Source: Thalassia testudinum (Eukaryota; Streptophyta; Magnoliopsida; Alismatales; Hydrocharitaceae). Taken from it: a DNA stretch of 64,000 nt. Below are positions 35,194 through 46,782 of the stretch, piece after piece. The notes under the pieces are model-generated. The model made no database searches. It was given only the letters and a program-made list of their open reading frames with translations, and had not been told where the DNA came from. The first letter of the stretch is position 1, and every line of letters starts with the position of its first letter. The stretch lies in contig JAZHRO010000003.1 in the NCBI GenBank assembly GCA_037157565.1, forward strand, positions 42,917,001 through 42,981,000. The letters are read 5' to 3'. The position numbers and the translations under genes were made by a program.

Positions 35194-36532
35194 CTTCTGT
35201 TTATCGGTGCATGCACATTTGGTTACGAGGATTTTGTTGCCATGCATATTCTCCTGTTGAGCCATGCTTCCCATTTCATATCAGCCAAGCTATTGTAATG
35301 GAGAACACTGACAGGAGAGGAGACATACAGGAGTGTCAGTTGGAGAGAGAAAGATGTTTCCTAGTCTGTTTTTAACACTAGAAGCTTTACTCGTTCGATC
35401 ATGTCTGACAATGATTATATGGATTAGTGTTGTCTATTGTATGCAAGTTTTAGTCAATCTAATGTCGGTACTTGGTTATGTTTCCATGGTCAATGTTGCC
35501 AATTGAATACTGTGATATCAGATAAAATGCGACAACATTAGCAAATGCAGCGTATTTGATGGCCAAGGAGACAGAATGCCTGTGCTTGTGCTGCATACAG
35601 ATAAAACCAGATTGTTTGTTAATTGCATACAACACTGAAATTTACAACAAACTGTCTGAACAATCCTGTAAATTTTAAAGAATAAGTAAAAGGTGCTTGT
35701 GTGTAACTATGTAAAGAAGAACACGAAAACCATTCTCCTAATCATTCTCAGTCACTCTTTAATTTATACAGTTGGTTTTAATGTAGTATTACCAGTAGAT
35801 GGAAAATTTTATAGCAAAATAACGCAACTGGGGTAGCTGATAGACACCAAATAAGTGAAATGACATGATATCTAAAAGAGAAAGGACTTAACTATTGAGA
35901 GAAATGCTAGTGGAAGAAAGCCTGCAATCAAGGATTCACAATATATGTTTTGGATCCTACAAACGACAAGCAATGAAATTTGTTATTTCAAATGGACATT
36001 GTTAACTACATATAGAATGGTAGTTAAAATAACTTGAATGGAAAGAATCTTACCATTTTTGTGTTATTGTATGAAGGTAGAAATCGTTGGTGATTAGATG
36101 TAAGTGGGCTCCGTTAGATTTGTACAGTATAGTAAAATATAGCCATTGAGTACAAATGCAATTGCTAGGATGTCATAACAAGGATTGGCATCGGTGGTGC
36201 CAACCATAACTTGTTTGCACCCTAACTTTTCTATAATTTGGGGTTGTGTGAAAATTATCTCACGCCATCCATCCAAAATGTGGTGCGCCTGTCCCTATAA
36301 ATTTTCTTTGTACAATCTTTCATCATCGCCCAATGGATTCTTTGGAATGTACCTGTATGAAGAAACATAAGATAATGCAGTAATTCATGTATTTAAATGA
36401 AGAAATTTATATATCGGAATGCTCAAGGCCCTCGATAAGGGAAAATTTGTACTTGCTACAAATCTTACCATGTAACCTGTGTGTAAATGGACGTTTCTTA
36501 ATTTCTATCTGATAGTGGATCGGAAATTAAAC
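35194..36532. other. AT-rich unclassified region, possible gene debris
   Basis: The - strand around 36090-36360 has a protein-like stretch (PKNPLGDDERLYKEN, then a stop, then DGWREIIFTQPQIIEK) preceded by a possible CAG acceptor. I do not recognise it. It may belong to the same decayed gene as 34501-34853, since both are on the - strand. Nothing else is supported. Confidence 0.3.
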
Positions 36533-38391
36533 TGTAACGACCCGGTTCCTGAGTCCCTACGAGACACGAGAACCGGACCGACTCGACTAATCCCAAGACC
36601 TAGTCGTCCAACGAGGAAGTAACCAAAAGACAGTAAAATAAACCACATTCAGCATGAATATAACTAACAGTAAGAAAGTACAGCAGTAAGGAAAGAAACT
36701 ACTACAGTAGGTACCACCACAACAGTAAAACAACATTTATCATATAACAAGAACTGCAGGTAAAGAAGTACAGCGGAAACGAAAAAAAAAACTACTCACT
36801 AAAACAGAAACAAAAGAGGTACAAGGACTGTGGTAAACTCTACTGGACCCTACTTGGCCCAGCGTCCTCTGCAGCCGCCGACCCTGGTTGCTCAACACGT
36901 GGTCCTGAAAAAGGTAACGAGTGTAACACGTCAGCAAAACGCTGAGTAGAGTGGCAAACTAACTAAAGGCAACAGTAGAGTGTACAGTAGCTGTTATGTT
37001 CTATTACTTCCTTTATTCACATCTTTCAATTTTTCTCACTATTTCATTTGTTTCTCAGATCCTTTACTTGATCTCGAATGTCCTCGTGGGAACGATCTTG
37101 ATTGCAGTCTTTTCCAAAAGTAGAAGTAGCACGTGATGCTCTCCTGGCCGGGAGAATCCCCCGTGGTGATCCTACCCTCAGTCAACCACCCCAAGGTCAC
37201 TGACAGACGTAACGGTGACTACGGCACGCGCGATAAACGCACAGGTAGCTAGCCCGCACTGGCACGCGGTCAGTCGTTTCCGTTAATGGGTGCGCCCAAA
37301 GCACAGCACGGAACCAGGGTAGAGCCCTCTCAGTAACAGGGGTCCAACCCCTCCACAGTAACCAAACCGGGGCCTTGCCCCTCCACAGTCCGCGCACCCT
37401 CGCCTGACTACCCTGGTTTGCCCTAGTGGGCCTAACAAGTCGGTGAAGGAGGCTAGCAGAACCCCGGGGCCCGTGGGGTAGCTAGTACTCTCCTAACACT
37501 ACTAGCTCTCCTCGGTACTACGTACACGAGGGCCAACAAGTCGGTACAGAGCGGCCAATCCTAACCCCGGGTCCCTGGGGCGGCTGGCCCCACTCTGCAC
37601 TAAACAGGTACAGGTACTTCCCTTGGTACTGCGTACCCAAGAGACAGTACAAACTACATCTCAGTTTCCATTCCTTTTTCTTTCCAGGAGTTCCACTCCT
37701 AATTCCCCGTAGGGTTCCAGCTATTTATCTCAGAACATCATATGTTTCACTTTCCAGATTCACGTTCTCAAAATCCATGATCTCAATCATGTTTCTTTAT
37801 TCATAACAGACAGCTATTAAGTCAAATTACAGGCAGCTTTATATTCCTTTCCATTTTTTTCCAAGACTGCAGTATTATACATTCCACTAGTTCTTCCATC
37901 CTAGGGTTCATGTCACATCCTAGGATCTAGCATACAACTAGTTTTCCAGCCCTAGGATTCATGCATCACCTAGGAGCTATCATTCCATACATTTCTCATT
38001 CCTAGGATTCATGCAATGCCCTAGCTTCTAGTTATGGTTCCATACTTTAACAGATTTTATTAATAAACTTAAGCCACTCTACCAGGTACAACGGGAGTAA
38101 TGGGGGCGTGATCGGGAATCCCGCGTGCCTCCGCGACTCTCAAGACTGCAACCGAACGAGGTCCTATCACAAGGATCAAACACAAGGAGTGTCTCAAAAT
38201 AGTGTATAGCTACTGTAGACGGGTAGAGGAATTAATTCTGAAACGAACGCAACTCGAATCGTGGAAAACGGAGCCCGAACGGGCCCTAAACGGGTCGAAA
38301 AAGACGATACTGTGCAAAATCAGACGTCTGGAACTCCTTCCAGACGTCTTAAAAAGTGGATCAGAGAATTACCTGTTCAGCGTGGTTTCCC

Positions 38392-38499
38392 AGACGTCCA
38401 GAAGTCTGCGGGGACGTCTGCCCTAGATCCCAGACGTCCGATGGTCCATACGGACGTCTGTAGGTCACTCCCGCCGTCTGGTACAACTTCCAGACGTCT
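38392..38499 (-). repeat. Six octamers at exact 20-bp period in the solo LTR
   Basis: Octamers begin at 38392, 38412, 38432, 38452, 38472 and 38492, the same array as 29221-29328 seen in reverse. A pair starts at 38322 and 38342. Confidence 0.88.
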
Positions 38500-39107
38500 G
38501 ATTCGCAAAGGATGGCGAATCAGCGAACCTGCGCACAGCCAACCCCCCTCCCTCAGTACGGTCAGTCGACAAGAAGGAAGAAGAAAGCGGAAACTCACCT
38601 TTCAGACGTCTGTATGATCTTACAGACGTCGACCTTGCCATCTGGCTATCAACCCAGACGTCTGATTCTGGAAATTTTTCCAGAATCAGAACCCTGCTCG
38701 GCCTCCGCTCGCGACGCCGCCCGCGTCGCACCTCGCGCTCCTGCTGCTCAGACCGCAGCAGGTCCCTCTCCGCGTCGCTCCACGCCCCCTGCGCCCTCCG
38801 CCAGCTGGCCAAGCCGCTCCGGCGAGCTCGCCCTCACGGCAGAGCTCCGCCCTCGCACGCCGCACCTCCGCGCTCACTGCGGCCGTCGCTGCCGCCCTCG
38901 CGTCCGCTCGCTCTCGCGCATAGGAAGGAGAAGAAGGAGGAGACTGTGGAGACAGGAGGGGAGGCGTGGCCCTTTTAAGGCCGTGCGAGGAGGAGAGAGG
39001 AGGTGGTAGGCCGCCTGCAGCTGCAGAGAGAAAAAAAAAGAGGGAATATGCGGTCTGCGCGCTCAGGCGCGCAGGCGACTCGCGTGTGTCGAAAATAATG
39101 GATTTAC

Positions 39108-39211
39108 AGACGTCTGTAAACGATCCCAGACGTCTTATCAGACGTCTGGTTGTGATCCCAGACATCTTGTCCGACGTCTGAGCCACCTCCCAGACGTCTT
39201 AAAATATGTCT
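39108..39211 (-). repeat. Octamer lattice with alternating 12- and 4-bp spacers in the solo LTR
   Basis: Octamers begin at 39108, 39128, 39140, 39160, 39172, 39192 and (degenerate) 39204. Spacers 12, 4, 12, 4, 12, 4 match the lattice at 28504-28612. Confidence 0.88.
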
Positions 39212-39595
39212 GGGGCACACATTCGTTACATAAACCATCATAAAACAATAAAGTTACTTAACACATGAGTTTGTAAGTACTTACTTGTCGAGGATGCTAC
39301 TACATCTGCAAAATTGATATTACAAATAACAAAGCCTAAGCATTACGACTTACGAAGTACCAACATAAAGATGCATTAAGTACTCAGCAAAGTAAAATAT
39401 CATAGTAAAAAAATAGTCATTACCCAGAAGATTCTCCAGAAGGAAAAATTACAGAAATGGTTTGCTCCTAATGTGACGATGAAACTTCGTATCGACAGTA
39501 TCCCATGACTATGGGGAAGGTGGAACAATGAGACTTGTCTCATCTTCCTACATCCAGCCTGCCATGTCTAAAAGCTGGCAAACCAAGGTATAGGT

Positions 39596-39796
39596 CTACT
39601 TAATCTCCATCCACCTATTACGAAATGCCCTCATAGGAAAATTGACGCTGAATTGAGTGTTGAAGTTAACAAAAACTTCTCTCCATCCTTTCCTAGTGAG
39701 GGTGTTGTTCATCCACTCTCCACAAAACTGTTGATATTTCATGTTGTTAAGTAACATGATATCCGCGTAGGGAGACCAAGCGAATGGAGTGGTCAT
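39596..39796 (-). pseudogene. Myb/SANT-like DNA-binding domain fragment
   Basis: From an ATG just after a possible acceptor (ATATTAG) the frame gives 66 residues with WSPYADIMLLNNMK, NNTLTRKGWREVF and FRNRWMEIK. That is the trihelix pattern (W, GW, NRW) of plant Myb/SANT-like (Myb_DNA-bind_3) proteins, which bind DNA or partner with transposases. It stops right after the domain, where such proteins usually continue (KNRWDVLKK-like), so it is a fragment or an exon. It lies next to the solo LTR at 39941; GRF and coiled-coil fragments on the same strand lie on the far side of that LTR. Confidence 0.6.
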
Positions 39797-41872
39797 CCTA
39801 ATATTGAAGATATGAAGGTATTTCGTAAGCGTAAGAGTCAAGAAAGCCGAAATTATCAGAAGCATCATTACAACTACGCATGCCATGGCATTGAAATGAA
39901 AGCGGATGATAATTAAATTGAAGTACTGCATCGACAAGGCTGTTCTCCGCACTAAATCGGAGTTTAAGATTATCGTGTTGTAGTATAGCTAAAATAGTGC
40001 TCAAACAAATAAATTTTATTACTTGAAAAGGTTCCGAGGTCGAGCACAGGGAGTAATATGAAATTCACACACTACTCTTCAAATAATGCAAATGAGCACA
40101 AGAATTTAAACTAAATAAACTACTCAAAAATGATAATCAATGTAGAAGTTGAGTATAACAAGAATTCAATATGATAAAAAGAAATCTATAACAAAATAAT
40201 TGTGATTTAGATCACCAATTATTTAGTATAGTCATATGTAAACTAGAGTAATCAATAATGCCACAGTTAATCAAGACCAAATTTCTGCACAGTAGCTTGA
40301 ATGCTACAGTAACCAGACGTCTCCTTTGGAGATCAGACGCCTTAAATGGCCCTCTCCATTGTTTCTCCTTCTTTCTCTTCTCTCACTTTTTCCTTCTTCT
40401 TCTGCTTCTGCTTTCTTCTTCCTTCCTTGCTCTTGCGGCTCTCTTCCTTCTCTTCTTTCTCTGCTACGATTGCTTTCCTTCTCTTCTTTTGCTGGGATTC
40501 TTCTCCTTCTTCTTCTGTTCAGCCTCTTCACATAGGGAGGGGGATTTCTCAAATTGGCTAAGTGTCAACCAATGTCCTCTGCAGCAAAACCTGCCCTACC
40601 CCCACGCAATCTCTCCTTCCCTCTCTCTCTTAGGCTCCGCCCTCCCAAGGCCTTTCTCAGGATATCGAGTACACGCACATCCAGGTCCAAGGCTGCGGGC
40701 GTTGTTGCAACCGAGGAGTGCTTGGCTAGGCGGGTTAATGGGTCAGGCCAGGTCCATGGGCAGAGATCACAGACGAGGCGTGCGTGGGGTGTGCGGGGGA
40801 CCTCACCCTCTGTGTCTTGAGGCAACAAGGCAAAAGCAGAAAATCAATATCTGCGTGGCCAAACACTCGACTCTTTACGATGTGGGACTAAACCCACATC
40901 CTTTTCCTTGTGCACGACTGCTATAGCTCGTTGAAGAAGATGTGTTTCATTAGCATAGCTGCTGGGGTTCTCACTCCCAATCAAAGACCTGGGAGTTTGG
41001 CGCTATTGGTTCCACACCACCTGGAGGTGATGCCTAGGGCTTGCATGTCCTGAAGCTTGAAGAACAAGGCCGGAGATGGCGGCAGCGGCGGAGCTCCGAC
41101 CTAACACCTGAAACAAACAAATAAGGCCTTTTGGCCGTGTCAAATATGTTCAGTAGCTTTGCCGTGTGACGAAAAACGTGGTGACGATCAGGGCGTAACG
41201 CGAGGATGCATGTATGTGGCTGGCGGAGTCAGAGTTGGTCGGAGAATGATGGGTTGTTCGGTGGGTGGTTTGGGAGGTGAATAGGGTTGAATAGGTGAGG
41301 GGTTTTGTGCGTGGTGTTGTGGCAAAGGTTGTGGAAGTTTCGGTGAGGCGGATGGAGTTGTGTAGCAATGGAGCCACCTCGTCAGAGGTTCGTTCGGAGA
41401 CGGAGAAGATGAGGGTGAATGTTGTTAGCGAGGGATTGTTTTTGGTATTTTGGGTAGGAAATTAACCTAGGAACCTAAAGAGACCTAACTACCTATTCTA
41501 AGGGGGAGGACGACACTGGCTGGTATGGCCGGTGTCAGGGAAGATGATTTCTCTGGTAGGAAGGAGCGGCGATGAAGACGTGGAAAGGGGACGGCTGCTG
41601 GTATTGTGGCACGCAGTAGAATCTGAGGATGAGAAATCTGTTGCTGATTTTGCGAGAACAGACGAGGAAGTAGGTAAAAGATATCGCCGGAGCTCGCGGA
41701 GTTTTTTCGGTCGGAGAGGAGGGAAGAGCATGGGGTAACTCCGGCCAAAAACGAGTCTCGAGAACTTGGCGAGGTCAGAGGGTCCTTATAAAGGGCCCTA
41801 GAGAGAGCTTTGAGCTTGGAAGCCAAGCTTCCAAGCTAGGAATGCTCACCAGAGTAGGATTTTGAAAGATAC

Positions 41873-41906
41873 CCGAATCTCTCATGCGTTCGCATGAGAG
41901 ATTGGG
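41873..41906 (-). promoter_or_regulatory. Inverted repeat upstream of the TATA box in the solo Athila-like LTR
   Basis: Perfect 13-bp arms AATCTCTCATGCG and CGCATGAGAGATT around TT, with two further pairs beyond one mismatch, about 82 bp upstream of the TATA box. Position and central GCG-TT-CGC match the inverted repeat at 5761-5794 while the arms differ compensatorily. Confidence 0.72.
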
Positions 41907-42750
41907 AAGGCTATGGAGCTGTTGAACGCTACGAATTGCTACGCTAACGTGTTCGATTTCGGAAAACCTGTCGTTGTAGCTTGAAAGTGAAGAATTCGTG
42001 TTCAACAAATAAAATTTATACCGAAATTAAAATTCCCGGTCGAACACAGGGAGGCGGACGTTTGATTTAAAAACTACGCGTTTCTTTTTATTTGTCACGG
42101 AATAATTCAATTTAAAACTATCTAATTATTTACAATAAATAGAAGAGAGAGAGAGAGAGTAAGAGAGAAAGAGAATATTACACAGAGAAATCAAAATGAG
42201 ATGTAGAATGAACAAGGAATTTATCATTAAGGAGATTGTTCATTTCACTCTTACAACTACAAAGCATAAAACAATTACTCTAGAAAGCGATAAATTTACT
42301 CTAGAAAGCATTAAAAGAATGGAGGGAGAAATGTCCTCCTTGACGATTGCTTGGAGGACGAGAAAAACTACTCTAGAAAGTAGTAAATCTATACTAGAAA
42401 GCAGTAAAAAGAATAGGGAGAGAGAAATCCTCCTCGACGGTTGCTTGGAGGACGAGTCGGACGGGACGACGCCTGGACGAAGGAGAACAAAGCAGGACGA
42501 AGGAGGACGAAGCAGAAGAATGGGAACGGAGCAGCATGCCGTCGTCGTCGCGGGATCCACTTCCGAAGGGGGATGAAAATTTGGACTTTATCTCACGAGA
42601 AGCATCCCGTGTGTGGGACAAGCTTCTCTTGAGCTTTGGAGGGGTAGAGAAGAGAAGGAAGGGATGAGAATTTCGTATGGAGGGGGTCTCCTTTTATAGT
42701 TGCAAGGAGTGGGGGAAAAATGGACATTACAACTTTAAAATAATAAATGA

Positions 42751-42790
42751 GGGGTCTTTAGTGACGGATAAATCCGTCACTAAAGCCCCC
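42751..42790 (-). promoter_or_regulatory. 40-bp inverted repeat upstream of the TATA box
   Basis: Perfect 14-bp arms CTTTAGTGACGGAT and ATCCGTCACTAAAG flank AA. After one mismatch, four G pair with four C. It lies about 51 bp upstream of the TATA box and is repeated at 48710-48749 in the other LTR. Confidence 0.78.
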
Positions 42791-43235
42791 AACGTGGGCG
42801 TAGCTCCCGCGCCCACACACGCCTGCTCAGCTACTCGCGCGCGCAACGCATGCGCACGTTCAGCGATCCTCAGCTGTCTGATTGCGAGATCGAACAGCTT
42901 AAGTCGCGCCTTCACCCGCTACGCTGCGCGCCTGCCCACGTGCGATCGCGCGTCCATGCCGCACGTTTAATCGCGCGTGAACGCTATCGGGCGTGCGCGG
43001 CCGTCCGATCAAGATCCAACGCCCGCCCGCACCTGATCACTCGTGCCTTCCAGCCCTTCGCTGCGGCTCGAATCCACGCTCGCCGCTCGCATAAGCGCGC
43101 TCGACCGCTGCTCTACGAGGCGCGGATGGTCGAGCGGACGCTTTTAAGCGGGCTGACCATAGCCGTTGGATCAAGATCCAACGGCGTAGAGCGAGCGGGT
43201 GGGGGATCTTCAGAGGTTGCATGCGGCCGTTTGGG

Positions 43236-43271
43236 CGGCCGAGATGGCGCCACGTGGTGCCATCTTGGCCG
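43236..43271. promoter_or_regulatory. 36-bp inverted repeat centred on a G-box
   Basis: Arms of 18 nt pair at 16 positions around CCACGTGG, which contains the plant G-box core CACGTG. The right LTR copy (49196-49231) keeps the arms but has CCACATGG at the centre. A second inverted repeat with arms GCCGTTGGATC and GATCCAACGGC is at 43162-43185. Confidence 0.65.
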
Positions 43272-43718
43272 TCCATCTTCTGGAAGTTGTAGATGGTGCC
43301 ACGGATGTCGGATTGACTTGATTTTTGTGTCGTTGGACTGCGATCATCGATCCGAATTCATCCGTGTGGTCGGATTTGTCATCTGAAGTGCGGATTTATA
43401 CAATCCTGGCCCTTGATCTTCTAGGGTTCCCTAGTCACTATCTGATGCTACGGATGCCTGATTAGGGCGATCTTGGAATCGTTGAACTCCAATTGTCACC
43501 CTGATCACATCCATACGGTTGGATCTTTGATCCGAGGCTCCGATAAAATGTTTGCCCTATCCAAGAAAATAAAAGGAGACAATTAACCTCCATTTTATTC
43601 AAACTACTCTAAATGCAAGATGATGCATGTTATGCAATATTTATATCATGAAATGCAATCCTATGCTTAAGAACATGCATAAATAGACATCTTAAGTAGT
43701 GTAAATGTGTTTACATCA

Positions 43719-44981
43719 TACCCCCTGCCTATCTTTTGCTAGTCTCTAGCAAAAACTATATGCTATTTATAAAAGAATTAAGTTGGATTATTTAGACCTG
43801 AGTTATTTTCAATCATTAAGAAATTGTCTACTTAGGAACTGAACTTTCAAAGACACAACAGTGCCCGAGTATCAGCCAAAATGCAGACCGCCTCAAGCCC
43901 TCGCCTTATTCAAAGAAAAATTCTTTTTCTCTTTTTACTCTTTTCTAATAATTTTTTTTTTGGATTTTCAAATTTTAGGGTTTAAGAGTGGCTTTCTACG
44001 GCCATTCAACTCACCCAAGATTTGATGAGAACCCTAAGCTTTAAGCATCTTATTGTGATTGTGATAGACTCGTTGACCGGTAATTAAAACGGACTTCGGA
44101 TTTCTACTCCTCTAGGTGACCTCAAAAAGACTTTTGCCTAAAGGTGTATCTTTACAACCGGTAGCTTTCTCCCTAATTTTATTTTTTACGGGGTCAACAC
44201 AAGGGTGAATCCAGTGTATATCTCCCCAGTTTATTCTACTTTTCCGCTTCTTCCTAAGTGTCTTGGGAATTTTTAATGCATTTACTGAGCTGGGTTCTGG
44301 ACAACCGGTCGTTGAGTTGTTATCACTGACAACTTGCCAACCATACTCGTGCGGCGAAGTGTGGCTTTTTTTTTCTTTTCTTCTTTTCTCCTTTTCTTTT
44401 TCTTTTTCTTCTTTTTTTTCTTCTTATTTTTAAGTAGGTGGCTTCCCTGGTCTAAGATTTACCTAAAGGCAGAAAAAAGAGAAAGATCCAATGACTGGGC
44501 TCTGGACAACCTACCTATGAGCTGTTACCCACGATAACTTGCCAGCCATATCACCCTAGAAGGTTCATTAGTTACCCAATTTTTGTTAAAATCGCCGAAC
44601 AACGAGTCAGTGCAAAGATAGTGTGTAGATGCTTAAGACTCAAAATTCCATCAAATCAGAGGGCGGGTTGATAAGTCATGTACTTATCACCCAAACTTAT
44701 TTACTCCAATTAAAATAAAATTTAGGTTGGCGAGAACTCGAAAAACAAATCCACATTTTAGTGAATACGCAGGCTGATTAAGTCCAAAGACCTGAAGGGT
44801 CTTTGTGTTCTGATCTTAATGTAGTATTTCCTATGATTGAAAATTTTCTTAAACCCAAATTCTCTTTCCTAATTCCAAAATTTTCTTTTTTTTTATAAAA
44901 GAAAATAAAATAAATCCACGGAGCTGACGAATGAATTCAGAGATAAATATCCACCCCCCATGCCTATCTAATGCAATGTCC
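43719..44981 (-). other. 3' noncoding region of the non-autonomous element
   Basis: It holds a polypurine tract next to the LTR, AT-rich sequence and a T-rich low-complexity run near 44365-44430. No gene seen. Confidence 0.55.
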
Positions 44982-46782
44982 TCATTGTATTAAAAAGACA
45001 TAAAACAGAGTGGAAAAGCGTAGAAAGCACCTGAATTGCGTGAATGTCAGGTCCGCTCCGAGATGAAAATTAAAAAGAACTGTATATGTGCTGAGTTTAG
45101 TGCCTTCAGCTAGGCACACTATACAAGGAAAAGAAATGAAGCATTCACAAGTGCAGGTCAGAATATAAATAAATAGAAGAATCCTCTGACCTATCAAAAG
45201 AGGTCCACAGATGTGGACCAGATTGTGGTGTAGACCCATCCCCCATAATCGAGAATATCTTAGGTTCTGGATAAAAATTACCCAAAACCTAAAATCAGAA
45301 TGCAAGTGAGGTCGGGCCTGTGATTTATGAGGATGCAACCCAAGACCAAAAAGTTGGGTTACAGAGAATTGAAGCTCAAACGGATAATCGTTGAATGTGT
45401 GCTTGAGTTGAACATCCTCGAAACAAATGTCGTAAGGGTTCTGATTTGATGGTTTCAACTTAAAAGGAACCCTTCGACTTAATCTTTCATTTCCTCCAAA
45501 ATTAACTTCCCAAATCATAACTTCCCAGCTCCTATCCTCCTCATTCAGCATATCAAATTCCAGGACCTCTTGTATATTAATCACCCCGTCTAAAATCTCC
45601 AAGTCTAAATGATGTGGTAGAATTAAAATTGACTTGGGTGTAATTATCTCAGAATTAGAATCATCAATAAGCTCAACGGGGTGAAACTGACAAGCAAGGC
45701 ATTGAATTGAATCCTCCAGAAAATGTAATTCTGGATCCGTAATGTGTGCCCTAAGATCAGTTTCCTCAATTATTGGGCTATCAAATGATCTATCAGATTC
45801 CTTAGGCCCAATCAGCTCACAGAAATAGTGTTCAGAAAACTCACGTGAGACTTCGCAACTTGAATCTTCACCATCAAAGAAATCAGGATCCGTATCAATG
45901 TATATCCCAAAATCATTTGTCACTTTCTGTTCCAAGGAGATATACGTTTCCTCGTAACCCGTCTCAGGGATCTCAGGTGAAGAAATCAGATCTTCCTTAA
46001 TTGGTCGCTTTAATTCAATCTGGTTAGTCTCGTAACACGTGTCCCTCCTAATAGGTGCCTTAGCGGGTTTTGTCATTGGCTTTCCTGAAGAGGGTTCATC
46101 CTGGGAATCATCCCAAGATTGAATCAAAGCAACCACGAATCTTATCCTCAATTTTGTTAATTTCCCAAGTAGAAACTCACCGGGGTTCTTATCCTTAACG
46201 TCCTGGAGCCAATCCAACAAAGACTTATTCAAATCATCAATCATTTCAATCAGGGGCTCCAATCTCTCAATGCACGGTATTGGCTGAACTTTTAAAGATT
46301 GAATGATATTCCTCAAGTTAGCCAGAACCTTATCTTAAACCATGGTTAACCTGAACCAAATGAGTTGGTTCAAGGTTGGGTGGGTTTGGGCTCAATGCAG
46401 GGGAATTAACGAATTGAGATTCGTTATACCCTTCCTAATAATAGGTCATTTCAAATTGTTGAAAAGATGGTGATGACCTAAAGGCAGTGAAATCAGAGGA
46501 TGGGTAAAGATCGGTGTATCCTTCTTGATTGTAGATCGTATTAGGTTGTGCATGAAAGGAAGGCGATCTATAATCGATGTAGCTCTGAGAAGGATGGAAA
46601 TCAGAATCAAAGTGTTCAGGGTTAGACCCTAAACACGGGGGTCCGAAATTGTATCCCCAATTCGAATTATCCCAACTAACTGATGGTCAATTAAAATACG
46701 AGTCGGGATAATCGTCATGTTGAGGATAATTCACAACAGGAGGGAAAGAGCGAGAATGCGTGAAATATGTGGAAGGATTCAT
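44982..46782 (-). pseudogene. Acidic protein of the non-autonomous element, decayed
   Basis: The long open part (44982-46316, 444 codons, opening at a TTG not an ATG) has a leucine-rich start (LIEMIDDLNKSLLDWLQD), an acidic middle rich in D and E (IDTDPDFFDGED) and a hydrophobic C-terminal third (LLFIYILTCTCECFISF). Upstream the frame from an ATG at 46782 runs through an aromatic, serine- and proline-rich stretch (DYPDSYFN, SWDNSNWGYNFGPP) with in-frame stops near 46687 and 46437 and a frameshift near 46340, so the original protein was about 600 residues. I recognise no gag, protease or polymerase motif. Frames of this sort occur in non-autonomous gypsy elements; function is unknown. Confidence 0.6.

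Larger units (their letters stand above)
36533..39230 (-). repeat. Solo Tekay-type LTR, reverse orientation, 2698 bp
   Basis: It runs from TGTAACGA to TCGTTACA, is flanked by perfect TAAAC duplications (36528-36532, 39231-39235), and matches the LTR at 28488-31175 in reverse along its length. No internal sequence is present, so it is the product of recombination between the two LTRs of a former element. TATA-like CCTTAAAAGG is on - at 38971-38980, with the upstream inverted repeat at 39053-39076. Confidence 0.93.
41920..43718 (-). repeat. Left (3') LTR of the non-autonomous element, 1799 bp
   Basis: It starts TGTTGAACGC and ends TTTACATCA. TATA on - is ACTATAAAAG (42691-42700). A 92-93 bp tandem duplication (about 42276-42458) is built on CTCTAGAAAG and GCTTGGAGGACGAG. 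U3 has three inverted repeats (42751-42790, 43162-43185, 43236-43271). Confidence 0.9.
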
